Assembly (NCBI GenBank): GCA_021323335.1
Contig: JAJTCN010000001.1
Coordinates: 186,001-250,000 of the forward strand
DNA length: 64,000 nucleotides
Direction of reading: 5' to 3'
Origin: Ramlibacter sp.
GTDB taxonomy: Bacteria; Pseudomonadota; Gammaproteobacteria; Burkholderiales; Burkholderiaceae_C
A model generated the notes under the pieces. That model made no database searches and was not told the DNA's origin. It saw nothing but the letters and a program-made list of their open reading frames with translations. Below, piece after piece: positions 9,570 to 18,011 of the stretch; position 1 is the first letter of the stretch; every line of letters begins with the position of its first letter. The translations under genes were made by a program, and so were the position numbers.

Positions 9570-10364
9570 TCAGCCCTTGCCCAAGGCAGGCCGGCCGAAC
9601 AGGGTGGACGCGTTGCTGATGGGCCCGAGCTCGGCGGTGGCCTCGAGCAGCGCCGGCGCGAGTTCGTGCATCCGCGCAGCCGTCAGGCGGGTGCGCGGAC
9701 CGGCGATGCTGATCACACCGATCGCGTCCTTGCGGCGGTAGACGGGCGCCGCGATCGCGCTCATGCGGGGCGCGAACACCTCGTTGATGACCGCGTAGCC
9801 GCGCACCCGGGCCGCGTGCAGGAATCCGAGCAGGGCCTTGACGGTGGTCGGCGCCGCCGGCCCGTACTCGCCGGGCTTGCCGAAGCCCTGGCGCAGCACG
9901 AGCTCCAGCGCGCGTTCGTCGCTCAGCGTCATGAGCCAGGCATGGCCGGAGGCCGTGCACGACAGCCGCGCGTCCGCGCCCATGTCCGGGTCGTAGCGCA
10001 TGCCCTGCTGGCGCAAGCCCTGGGATTTCGCGACGAAGGTCAACCGGTCTTCGTCCACGATCGAAAGCCGGACCAGCTCGCCGGAGCGCTGCGCCAGCCG
10101 CTCCAGCAGCGGCTCGGCAATGTCCACGATGCCCCCGCTGCTGAGGAATCCCAGGCCCAGCGAAACCACTTTCGTGGTCAGCACATAGTCCCCTTGCTGC
10201 CGGGTCTGGCGAACGTAGTCACGGCGCTGGAGTTCGGCCAGCAAGCGGTGGCACGTCGACAGCGGGATGTCCAGCTCGGACGCGATCAGGGAGATCGGCA
10301 CGCCTTGCGGATACCGGGTCAGGTGCTCCAGCACCGAGAGGCCGCGATCGAGGGCGATGATCAT
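9570..10364 (-). CDS. IclR family transcriptional regulator
   Basis: 'ALDRGLSVLEHLTRYPQGVPISLIASELDIPLSTCHRLLAELQRRDYVRQ' HTH plus IclR effector domain 'LSCTASGHAWLMTLSDERALELVL'. Confidence 0.92.
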   Translation of the reverse strand: MIIALDRGLSVLEHLTRYPQGVPISLIASELDIPLSTCHRLLAELQRRDYVRQTRQQGDYVLTTKVVSLGLGFLSSGGIVDIAEPLLERLAQRSGELVRLSIVDEDRLTFVAKSQGLRQQGMRYDPDMGADARLSCTASGHAWLMTLSDERALELVLRQGFGKPGEYGPAAPTTVKALLGFLHAARVRGYAVINEVFAPRMSAIAAPVYRRKDAIGVISIAGPRTRLTAARMHELAPALLEATAELGPISNASTLFGRPALGKG

Positions 10365-10408
10365 ATTTCTTTATGTGAAATGTCTTTCCAGTCGGGAAAG
10401 ATTTTCCC
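10365..10408. promoter_or_regulatory. Candidate IclR operator region (tandem/nested inverted repeats)
   Basis: ATTTC-N7-GAAAT (10365-10381), CTTTCC-N5-GGAAAG (10384-10400), GGGAAA-N3-TTTCCC (10394-10408) between divergent iclR and aroQ. Confidence 0.5.
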
Positions 10409-10422
10409 ACACGGCCGCCAGA

Positions 10423-10872
10423 ATGCCTCGCATGAGCGGCACCATCTACGTCCTCAATGGACCCAATCTCAACCTTCTCGGCGTGCGCGAGCCGCACTTG
10501 TACGGGAGCACGACCCTCGCCCAGGTGGAGGAACTGTGCCGCCGCGTGACGCGGGAACTGGGTTTCGACTGCGAGTTCCGCCAGACCAACCACGAGGGGG
10601 TGATGGTGGACTGGGTGCAGGAGGCGCGGGAGAAGGCCGCGGCCGTCGCGATCAATCCGGCAGGGCTGTCGTTTCGCTCCATCCCGCTGCTGGACGCCCT
10701 GAAGACGCTGGACCAGCCGATCGCGGAAGTCCACGTGACCAACATCCATCGCCGGGATGCGCTGTACCAGCATTCGCTGGTTTCGCTGGCGGCCACGGGC
10801 GTGATCTGCGGGTTCGGGCCCTTCGGCTACGAACTCGCGATACGCGCGCTGGCCCAGCGCCTCGCCCAATGA
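10423..10872 (+). CDS. aroQ: Type II 3-dehydroquinate dehydratase
   Basis: 'IYVLNGPNLNLLGVREPHLYGSTTLAQVEELC...QTNHEGVMVDWVQEA...INPAGLSFRSIPLLDAL...EVHVTNIHRRDALYQHSLVS'. Start 10423 or 10432. Confidence 0.93.
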   Translation: MPRMSGTIYVLNGPNLNLLGVREPHLYGSTTLAQVEELCRRVTRELGFDCEFRQTNHEGVMVDWVQEAREKAAAVAINPAGLSFRSIPLLDALKTLDQPIAEVHVTNIHRRDALYQHSLVSLAATGVICGFGPFGYELAIRALAQRLAQ

Positions 10873-10910
10873 GTTTTTCTTGCCTTTCACACCACGAACA
10901 GGAGACCATC

Positions 10911-11897
10911 ATGAACCGTTCCATTGACCGCCGCACCCTGATCGGCGCGGGCGCCGCGCTGGCAGCCTCCGCCGCACTGCCCACCTGGGCGCAAGGCCAG
11001 ACGCTGCGCTTTGCCGCAGTCTTCTCGGACAAGGACATCCGCGCGGACATGATGAAGATGTTCGCCAAGGAGGTGGAGGCCGACTACAAGCTGGAGCTGC
11101 ACCTGAACTCCACGCTGTTCCGCCAGGGCACCGAGCTGGTCGCCCTGCAGCGCGACAACCTGGAAATGGGCAACATCGCCCCCCAGGACTTCGCCAAGCA
11201 GGTGCCGGCCTGGTCGCTGCTGACCGCCGCCTACGTCTTCCGCGATGCGAACCACCTCAACGCCTTCTTCGCCAGCGACGCGGGCGCGCAGATGAAGAAG
11301 ATGGTCGAAGACCAGGTGAAGGTGAAGATCCTCGGCCCGACTTTCTTCGGCACCCGCCACGTCGGCCTGAAGCCGAAGAAGAAGATCAGCGTGCCGGCCG
11401 ACCTGCAGGGCGTCAAGCTGCGCATGCCGCCCGGCGACGCATGGCAGCTGCTGGGCCGCTCCATCGGCGCCAACCCGACGCCGATGGCGTATGCCGAGAC
11501 CTACACCGGCCTGCAGACCGGCTCGGTGGACGGCCAGGACAACCCGCTGCCCAACGTGCAGAACATGAAGTTCAACGAGGTCATGTCGCAGATCGTGCTG
11601 ACCTCGCACCTGGTGGCGTTCGACCTGCTGACGGTGAACATGAAGACCTGGAACGCGATGAACCCGCAGAAGCAGCGCGCCTTCCAGGCCGCCGCCGACA
11701 AGGCCATCGCGTGGAGCACGGCCGAGCACCAGAAGCGCGAGGCCGAGCTGGCCGAAAGTTTCCGCAAGGGCGGGCTGGACGTGTACACGCCCAACATCGC
11801 CGCCTTCCGCGAGCATGCGCAGAAGGTGTACCTGGCGTCGGATGAAGCCAAGTCCTGGCCGGCCGGCATGCTGGACAAGATCAACGCGATGAAGTGA
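10911..11897 (+). CDS. TRAP transporter substrate-binding protein (DctP family)
   Basis: Tat/Sec-like leader 'MNRSIDRRTLIGAGAALAASAALPTWAQ', 'AYAETYTGLQTGSVDGQDNPLPNVQNMKFNEV' DctP signature. Confidence 0.93.
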   Translation: MNRSIDRRTLIGAGAALAASAALPTWAQGQTLRFAAVFSDKDIRADMMKMFAKEVEADYKLELHLNSTLFRQGTELVALQRDNLEMGNIAPQDFAKQVPAWSLLTAAYVFRDANHLNAFFASDAGAQMKKMVEDQVKVKILGPTFFGTRHVGLKPKKKISVPADLQGVKLRMPPGDAWQLLGRSIGANPTPMAYAETYTGLQTGSVDGQDNPLPNVQNMKFNEVMSQIVLTSHLVAFDLLTVNMKTWNAMNPQKQRAFQAAADKAIAWSTAEHQKREAELAESFRKGGLDVYTPNIAAFREHAQKVYLASDEAKSWPAGMLDKINAMK

Positions 11898-12418
11898 CGC
11901 GCGGCCCGATGTTCAGCCGTGGCTTCCAGGCCCTCCACCGCTTCGCCGAAGCGGTGGCGGCAGCCCTGCTGGCGGTGATCTTCGCCGCCTTCATCGTCCA
12001 GATCGTCCTGCGGTATGTCTTCAACTGGCCGGTGGGCTGGACGACGGAGCTGTCGCTGGCGGCCTGGCTGTGGCTGGTGCTGTGGGGCGCGTCGTTCGTG
12101 CTCAAGGACGACGAGGAGATCCGCATCGACCTGCTGGTGGAGCGGGTGGGCCCGCGGACCCGGCGCGTCCTCGCGGCCATCGCGGCGATCAGCATCCTGG
12201 TGCTGTTCGGGATGTCGCTGCGAGCGTCCTACGACTACGTGGCCTTCATGAAGGTGGAGAAGAGCTCCTACCTCGGGGTGCGGATGGACATCACCTATTC
12301 CATCTACATCGTCTTCGTCGTGGCCGTCCTGCTGCGCGCGCTGCGCCAGCTGGTGCGGGCGATCCGCGGCACGTTGCCGGCGTCCAGCGACCCCGGCGCA
12401 ACCTCCTCCGCACTGTGA
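11894..12418 (+). CDS. TRAP transporter small permease (DctQ family)
   Basis: Four TM-like segments; 'FIVQIVLRYVFNWPVGWTTELSLAAWLWLVLWGASFVLKDDEEIRIDLL'. Confidence 0.9.
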   Translation: MTRGPMFSRGFQALHRFAEAVAAALLAVIFAAFIVQIVLRYVFNWPVGWTTELSLAAWLWLVLWGASFVLKDDEEIRIDLLVERVGPRTRRVLAAIAAISILVLFGMSLRASYDYVAFMKVEKSSYLGVRMDITYSIYIVFVVAVLLRALRQLVRAIRGTLPASSDPGATSSAL

Positions 12419-13713
12419 ACCTGACCAGCCCCTTCGCGCTCGCCCTCGGCACCATCTTCGCCCTGAGCCTCCTGGGCGTTCCCGTGGGGCACGCCATGAT
12501 CGGCGGCTCGGTGCTGTACCTGTACCTCAAGGGCATGGACATGGGCGCGGCCGCCGAGCAATTGCTCAACGGCACCTACTCGAGCTTCCTGCTGCTCGCC
12601 ATCCCGCTGTTCATCCTGGCCGCGGCCATCATGAGCAACGGCAGCATCCTCGACCGGCTGCTGAAGTTCTGCAACGCGCTGGTCGGGCGTTTCCCCGGCG
12701 GGCTGGCGCAGGTCAACGTGCTGCAAAGCGTGGTGTTCGCCAGCATGTCGGGCAGCGCGCTCGCCGACGCTGCGGGTTCGGGCAAGCTGATGCAGGAGAT
12801 GATGACGCGCGGCAAGCGGTACACGCCCGAATTCGCGGCGGCCCTCAGCGCGGTGTCCTCGGTCATCGGCCCGATCCTGCCGCCGTCGATCCCCCTGGTG
12901 CTGTATGCGCTGGTGTCCGGCACCTCCATAGGCTACCTTTTCATCGCCGGGGTGCTGCCCGGCCTGCTGCTCGGCGGCGTGCAGATGGGTCTGATCTGGT
13001 GGCTGGCCAAGAAGCGCAACTTCCCGCTGGAAGCCAAGGTGCCGCTGCGCGAGATGCCCCGCATCACGCGCGAGGCCTTCCCCGCGCTGATGCTGCCCGT
13101 GGTCCTGCTGGGCTGCCTGTACAGCGGCGTGACGACGCCGACCGAAGCGGCGGGCGTGGCCGCGGCGTATGCGTTGCTGATTTCCGTGGCCCTCTACAAG
13201 CTGCGCTGGACGGAGTTCTACGACTCGCTGCTCACCAGCGCGCGCATGAGCATCTCGATCGGCATGCTGATAGCGGGCGCCCTGGTGTTCAACTACGTCA
13301 TCACCTCCGAGAACATCCCCGCGGCGCTGAGCCGCCAGCTGGGCGGGTTGGACCTCTCGCCGATGGCCTTCCTGCTGATGGTGAACCTGCTGCTCCTCCT
13401 GCTCGGGGCGTTCCTGGAGGGATCCACCATCATCCTGGTGATCCTGCCTGTGCTGCTGCCCACGGCGCAGGCGCTCGGGATCGACCCGGTGCATTTCGGC
13501 GTCATGGCCGTCCTGAACATCATGATCGGGCTGGTCACCCCGCCCTACGGGCTGCTGCTCTTCATGATGATGAAGGTGGCCAACGTGCGGATGGGGCCGT
13601 TGCTGCGCGAAACGTGGCCCTTCCTGCTGGTGATGCTCGGCGCCCTGGCCCTGGTGACCGCGTGGGCGGACTTCGTGCTGGTGCTGCCCCGCATGGCGGG
13701 CTATTCCGGCTAG
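12415..13713 (+). CDS. TRAP transporter large permease (DctM family)
   Basis: 'MNLTSPFALALGTIFALSLLGVPVGHAMIGGSVLYLYLKG...NALVGRFPGGLAQVNVLQSVVFASMSGSALADAAGSGKLMQEMM'; GTG start overlaps the dctQ stop. Confidence 0.92.
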   Translation: MNLTSPFALALGTIFALSLLGVPVGHAMIGGSVLYLYLKGMDMGAAAEQLLNGTYSSFLLLAIPLFILAAAIMSNGSILDRLLKFCNALVGRFPGGLAQVNVLQSVVFASMSGSALADAAGSGKLMQEMMTRGKRYTPEFAAALSAVSSVIGPILPPSIPLVLYALVSGTSIGYLFIAGVLPGLLLGGVQMGLIWWLAKKRNFPLEAKVPLREMPRITREAFPALMLPVVLLGCLYSGVTTPTEAAGVAAAYALLISVALYKLRWTEFYDSLLTSARMSISIGMLIAGALVFNYVITSENIPAALSRQLGGLDLSPMAFLLMVNLLLLLLGAFLEGSTIILVILPVLLPTAQALGIDPVHFGVMAVLNIMIGLVTPPYGLLLFMMMKVANVRMGPLLRETWPFLLVMLGALALVTAWADFVLVLPRMAGYSG

Positions 13714-13806
13714 GTTTCGCGGCCGCTGGCCTCGCTAAGATTGGAACGCGCCTACAGACAGCCGGCGCCAGGTAGGCAGCATGCAGCATCGATGAAGGAG
13801 AACACG

Positions 13807-14138
13807 ATGCACGGCAGCTACCTCCGCTTCTTCCTGATGGTCGGCACGTCCACCGTGATCATGTACGGCCTCATGTACCTCAACACCTACTCGCTGGACC
13901 ATGTGGCCTGGAGCGAGACCCGCCTGTACATGGCCTGCCTGATGGGCGCCGTGATGGCGCTGGTCATGCTGGCCTTCATGCGGCACATGTACAACAACCG
14001 CACCGCGAACCTGGCGATCGCGGCCACCAGCGTCGCCGTGTTGCTCGGCTCCCCGACCAGATCATCCGCGCGCAGCGGGAGGAGATCGCGACCATGAAGA
14101 CCCTGATCGGGGAGCTGGAGCAACAAGAGGGCCGCTGA
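13807..14138 (+). pseudogene. DUF305-family membrane protein remnant, internal deletion plus frameshift
   Basis: N-terminus 'MHGSYLRFFLMVGTSTVIMYGLMYLNTYSLDHVAWSETRLYMACLMGAVMALVMLAFMRHMYNNRTANLAIAATSVAVLLG' then switches; C-terminal tail 'DQIIRAQREEIATMKTLIGELEQQEGR*' reads in another frame (14055-14138), missing the middle His-rich segment. Confidence 0.7.
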
Positions 14139-15443
14139 ATGGCCGCCCGCACCTGGTTGCGCCTGAGTTCCAGCTTCTGGTTCGTGCCCTCGGTGATCGT
14201 GCTGGCGGCGATGGGGCTGGCCGTGGCCCTCATCGAGCTGAGCGCCTGGCAGTCCACCGACCTGTCCAAGTGGTCTCCGCGCCTGTTCGGCGCGGGAGCG
14301 GACGGCTCGCGCGCCATGCTGTCGGCCATCGCCACTTCCATGGCGACGGTGGCCGGGGTGGTGTTCTCCATCACGATGGTCACGCTCTCGCTGAGTTCCA
14401 CCCAGTACTCGCCGCGCGTGCTGCGCAACTTCATGCGGGACCGCCCGACGCAGGCGGTGCTGGGGGTGTTCGTGGGCATCTTTGCCTACTGCCTGGTCGT
14501 GCTGCGAACGATCCGCGGCGGCGACGAGGGCGGCTTCATCCCTTCCCTGGCCGTGCTGGGCGGGCTGGGCCTCGCCTTTGCCGGCATCGGCGTGCTCATC
14601 TTCTTCATCCACCACGTCGCCGTGAGCATCCAGGCCTCGACGATCCTGCACAACATCGGGCAGGACACCGCGGAGGCGATCGACCGACTGTTCCCCGAGG
14701 AGTTGGGAGCGCCCGCGCCGCCCGACGTGGGGGAGGTCGAACTGCCGGGCCGGTGGCATCCTGTGGCCGCTTCGCGCAATGGATACGTGGCCTCGATCGA
14801 CACGGACGCCCTGTTGATGGCCGCGTGCGAGAGCGACCGCGTCATCCGTCTGCGCGTTTCGGCTGGGGCGTACCTGAGCGAGGGCGACGTCCTGCTGGAG
14901 GTCGGCGGCGAAGAACCGCCTTCCGGCGCGGTGTGCAGTCGCCTGCGAGGCTGCATCGATATGGCCCGCCAGCGCACGGTGGAACAGGATCCGGGGTATG
15001 GCCTGCAGCAGTTGGTGGATGTGGCCTTGCGGGCGCTGTCCCCCGGCATCAACGATCCGACCACCGCCACGATGTGCGTGGACCAGATCGGGTCGCTCCT
15101 CGCCCGGCTCGCCCGCCGCCGCCTGCCGGACCCGCACCGTTTCCAGGATGGCCGGCTGCGGGTGATCGCACCGGCGCCGGATTTCAGAGTGATGTGCGAG
15201 CTGGCGCTGCTGCCGGTGGTCCGGCACGCGAGGCTGGACCTGCAGGTGATCGGGCGGGTTCTGGATGCGGTGGAGGCCATCGCCGCGGCCGCGTGCACCG
15301 GCGACCGGCGCCGGGGACTGGATCGGATCGCGCGCGACCTGCACGCCGAACTGGCGCAGGTGCGGCCGCGCCGTCGCTCCCGCGAGGCTGTCAAGCGATT
15401 GCGTGCGCTGGAGGCTGCGCGGCTGCCCGCCGCTATGCCGTAG
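14139..15443 (+). CDS. DUF2254 family membrane protein
   Basis: 'SMATVAGVVFSITMVTLSLSSTQYSPRVLRNFMRDRPTQAVLGVFVGIFAYCLVVLRTIRGGDEGGFIPSLAV...FIHHVAVSIQA...ALSPGINDPTTATMCVDQIGSLLARLA'. Confidence 0.88.
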   Translation: MAARTWLRLSSSFWFVPSVIVLAAMGLAVALIELSAWQSTDLSKWSPRLFGAGADGSRAMLSAIATSMATVAGVVFSITMVTLSLSSTQYSPRVLRNFMRDRPTQAVLGVFVGIFAYCLVVLRTIRGGDEGGFIPSLAVLGGLGLAFAGIGVLIFFIHHVAVSIQASTILHNIGQDTAEAIDRLFPEELGAPAPPDVGEVELPGRWHPVAASRNGYVASIDTDALLMAACESDRVIRLRVSAGAYLSEGDVLLEVGGEEPPSGAVCSRLRGCIDMARQRTVEQDPGYGLQQLVDVALRALSPGINDPTTATMCVDQIGSLLARLARRRLPDPHRFQDGRLRVIAPAPDFRVMCELALLPVVRHARLDLQVIGRVLDAVEAIAAAACTGDRRRGLDRIARDLHAELAQVRPRRRSREAVKRLRALEAARLPAAMP

Positions 15444-15762
15444 CCATGCGCCTGCACTCTTCGGCGCAGCGGCGGCACGCCGCGGCGCAGCGCTGGCAGT
15501 GATCGTGGCGGTGCTTGCCGCACTCGTCGCCGCAAGCCTGGCAGACGTCGGCACAGGCGGCGCAGATCCGACGCGCGTTCTCGCTGCCGCGCGCCATGGC
15601 CGCCGCGGCGAGGGCGCAGATTTCGGCGCAGTCGACATCGAGTGCGATGCAGCGCGCCATCATCTTCACGTTGTCCTCCTGCAAGCAGGCCATGGCGCAG
15701 TGATTGCACTCGGCGACGCAGGCGTGGCAAGCCTGGATGCAGGACGCGTACTTTTCATGCAT
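15433..15762 (-). CDS. Four-helix-bundle copper-binding (Csp/DUF326-like) Cys-rich protein
   Basis: 109 aa with ~19 Cys in CxxC/CxxxC spacing: 'MHEKYASCIQACHACVAECNHCAMACLQEDNVKMMARCIALDVDCAEICA...CAACADVCQACGDECGKHRHDHCQRCAAACRRCAEECRRM'. Confidence 0.88.
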   Translation of the reverse strand: MHEKYASCIQACHACVAECNHCAMACLQEDNVKMMARCIALDVDCAEICALAAAAMARGSENARRICAACADVCQACGDECGKHRHDHCQRCAAACRRCAEECRRMATA

Positions 15763-15895
15763 GACGGGTCTCCTTCGTGTGGAATGCGACGGCTCCGGCA
15801 AGCCGCCTGCACGACCGATCCAGCTGCAATCTAGTCCAGCCCGGCAGCCAGCGGAGTCAGCGCCGTCCGACGTCGAGCGCCCTGGGAGGGCCGGA

Positions 15896-15910
15896 TCCAA
15901 AATATTTGGA
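15896..15910. promoter_or_regulatory. Perfect inverted repeat TCCAAA-ATA-TTTGGA (candidate operator)
   Basis: AT-rich palindrome inside the 330-bp intergenic region between the csp-like gene (-) and the 16094 ORF (+). Confidence 0.35.
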
Positions 15911-16093
15911 CAAATGGAGTGCTGGCCAGGTCCGTCCGACGCCGGCAAGGTGCCACCTGCGACAGCAAGAGCTTGCTGGCTGACGCGGACCGGAGCCGGG
16001 GCGGACGATGTGCATCGAACCCGGTTGACAGGGGTATCCCACCCGTCCAAACCTTGTCCGTGTCCGTTATCCGGAGGTTGACACGAGGATTCG

Positions 16094-16522
16094 ATGGACA
16101 ACCGACTCAGCGGTATCAGGCCGGGCATCCTGGACGAACATCTGCCGGGGCCCGCGCCGTACTTCGTGCTGGAGTGGGCTTTCAGCTTCAATTTTTCCCA
16201 CGCTGCGTTTGTCCGGGTGGAGGAGTTCGACTTCGCAGCGGACCACGTCCTGCGCACGCCCATCTACCTGGGCGCCAGGTTGCATCCCGACGTCACATTC
16301 AAGCCGGACCCCAGCCACGACACGGCCCGCATCGATGACGCCGACGGCAAGCTGCTGTGCTACGCGGAGATCACGCGCGCCGGGGAGAGCTGGCAGGCCA
16401 GGTTCCGCACCGGCGTCAATGTCGTCGGCCGCGCGGAGGGCACGGTGGGCGCGAAGACTGCGTCGCAGCTGATCGAGGCGGCGCTGGTCGCCATGGTGCG
16501 ACGGGTGAAGGCCGGCAACTGA
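16094..16522 (+). CDS. Hypothetical protein
   Basis: 142 aa ORF 'MDNRLSGIRPGILDEHLPGPAPYFVLEWAFSFNFSHAAFVRVEEFDF...'; family not recognised. Confidence 0.6.
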   Translation: MDNRLSGIRPGILDEHLPGPAPYFVLEWAFSFNFSHAAFVRVEEFDFAADHVLRTPIYLGARLHPDVTFKPDPSHDTARIDDADGKLLCYAEITRAGESWQARFRTGVNVVGRAEGTVGAKTASQLIEAALVAMVRRVKAGN

Positions 16523-16525
16523 GCC

Positions 16526-17080
16526 TCAATCGCAACACTCATCGGTCCTTTTGTCTTCCACCGGATACACCAACTCCCCCGCCACGATCCGCGCCGGCGC
16601 GGTGTACGGATGCGGGCGTGGCGCGCCTTCTCCCATGATGTGCAGCACCTCGGCGCCGAGGAAACGCAGCACGTCCGAGATGAGCGCGCGATGGCAGCGC
16701 CACCACGGCAGCTCGGAGCACATGATCGCCGTCGGTGCCGCGGTGGCGATGCCGACCAGCTCGGCCAGTCCCTCCGCGAATTCATCGCTCCACGTGTACG
16801 CCGCGTAGGAGCGGAAGGACGGATTGATCCAACCGAGGTGCTGCGTTGACGCGCTGTCGCGCCGCCTGCCCCCCAGCCGGGCGAGCCACACGTAATCGAT
16901 GCCGCCGGCCTGCAAGCTGGCTGCCAGCGCCTCGGCGCCGAAGTGCGGGTGGCGGCGTGAGCCGGGAAAGCGCCGGACATCGGCCAGCACTTCGATGCCA
17001 TGGCATTGCAGCGTCGCCTGGAAGGCCGCGGCGCCGAGCGTGGAGTGCCCCACGGTGAAGACCCGTACGCCATCCAGCAT
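16526..17080 (-). CDS. DUF488 family protein
   Basis: 'VFTVGHSTLGAAAFQATLQCHGIEVLADVRRFPGSRRHPHFGAEALAASL...IMCSELPWWRCHRALISDVL'; ATG overlaps the stop of the upstream Rrf2 gene. Confidence 0.88.
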   Translation of the reverse strand: MLDGVRVFTVGHSTLGAAAFQATLQCHGIEVLADVRRFPGSRRHPHFGAEALAASLQAGGIDYVWLARLGGRRRDSASTQHLGWINPSFRSYAAYTWSDEFAEGLAELVGIATAAPTAIMCSELPWWRCHRALISDVLRFLGAEVLHIMGEGAPRPHPYTAPARIVAGELVYPVEDKRTDECCD

Positions 17081-17541
17081 CAGCGGGCAGCCACCTTGTT
17101 CCGGACATGAATCCGCACCGGCCGCACGCTCGCGGTCCCGGGTGGCGGCGGCAGCACGTCGGCCAGCGTATGGCTGTCCAGGTAATCCATGAAGCTGCGC
17201 AGGGCGCCGTCCATCACGCCGGTGAGCTTGCAGTTGCCGTGCAGGATGCAAGCGTGCCCGGTGGCGAAGCACTCGACGATGAAGAAGTCCGGCTCCATCG
17301 TGCGCACCACGTCGCCAAGCACGATGGCGGACGGCGGCCGTGCCAGCCGGATGCCGCCGCCCTTGCCGCGCGTGGTGCCCAGCCAGCCGTCCAGCGCGAG
17401 CTGGTTGGTGATCTTCATCAGGTGGGTCTGCGACAGGCCGTAGGCGGACGCCACTTCGGAGATCGTGCACCGGCGCTCCGGCCGCTGGGCCACGTAGATC
17501 AGCAGCCGGATGGCGTAGTCGGTCATGCGCGCGAGCCGCAT
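17080..17541 (-). CDS. Rrf2 family regulator, NsrR-like
   Basis: 'MRLARMTDYAIRLLIYVAQRPERRCTISEVASAYGLSQTHLMKITNQLALDGWLGTTRGKGGGIRLA' and Cys cluster 'ECFATGHACILHGNCKL'. Confidence 0.88.
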   Translation of the reverse strand: MRLARMTDYAIRLLIYVAQRPERRCTISEVASAYGLSQTHLMKITNQLALDGWLGTTRGKGGGIRLARPPSAIVLGDVVRTMEPDFFIVECFATGHACILHGNCKLTGVMDGALRSFMDYLDSHTLADVLPPPPGTASVRPVRIHVRNKVAAR

Positions 17542-17555
17542 TGCAGGTCCCTGGC

Positions 17556-17951
17556 TCAGGCTGGCCGGGCTGGCGAGGGCCCGCCGTTGGCGAGCTGCCA
17601 GCGGTGCCAGAGGCTGTCGGCGATGCGCGCGGCCAGCGTGTTGGCGCGTTCGGCCATCGCCTCGTTGCCCAGCGTGGCGGTGGTCTGCCGGAACAGCGCG
17701 AGCCAGCGGTGGAACAGTTGCGCGCTCAATCCCGGCAGGGCCGCATGTTTCGGCATGGGCGTGCCGCGAAAGCGCGCGGTGCCCCGCAAGGCGGCGGACC
17801 AGAAATCGATCATCGTGGGCAGGTGGCGGTCCCAGTCCCCCACGTGCTGCTCGAAGATCGGGCCGAGCACTTCGTCCTTGCGCACGCTGGCATAGAAACC
17901 GTGCACCAGCCGGCGCACTTCTTCTTCGGTACAGAGATCGGGGCTGGGCAT
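17556..17951 (-). CDS. Group III truncated hemoglobin
   Basis: 'VRRLVHGFYASVRKDEVLGPIFEQHVGDWDRHLPTMIDFWSAALRGTARFRGTPMPKHAALPGLSAQLFHRWLALF'. Confidence 0.88.
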   Translation of the reverse strand: MPSPDLCTEEEVRRLVHGFYASVRKDEVLGPIFEQHVGDWDRHLPTMIDFWSAALRGTARFRGTPMPKHAALPGLSAQLFHRWLALFRQTTATLGNEAMAERANTLAARIADSLWHRWQLANGGPSPARPA

Positions 17952-17981
17952 GGGGTTTTTCCTGCGGAGTGGCGCGGTCGA

Positions 17982-18011
17982 ATTATAATATGCACCAAAT
18001 ACTCATGTTAT
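17982..18011. promoter_or_regulatory. Divergent promoter: self-complementary -10 (ATTATAAT) and imperfect palindrome ATAATATG-N11-CATGTTAT
   Basis: ATTATAAT (17982-17989) presents TATAAT on both strands; palindrome 17985-18011 overlaps the ATG of the Fnr-like gene. Confidence 0.5.
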
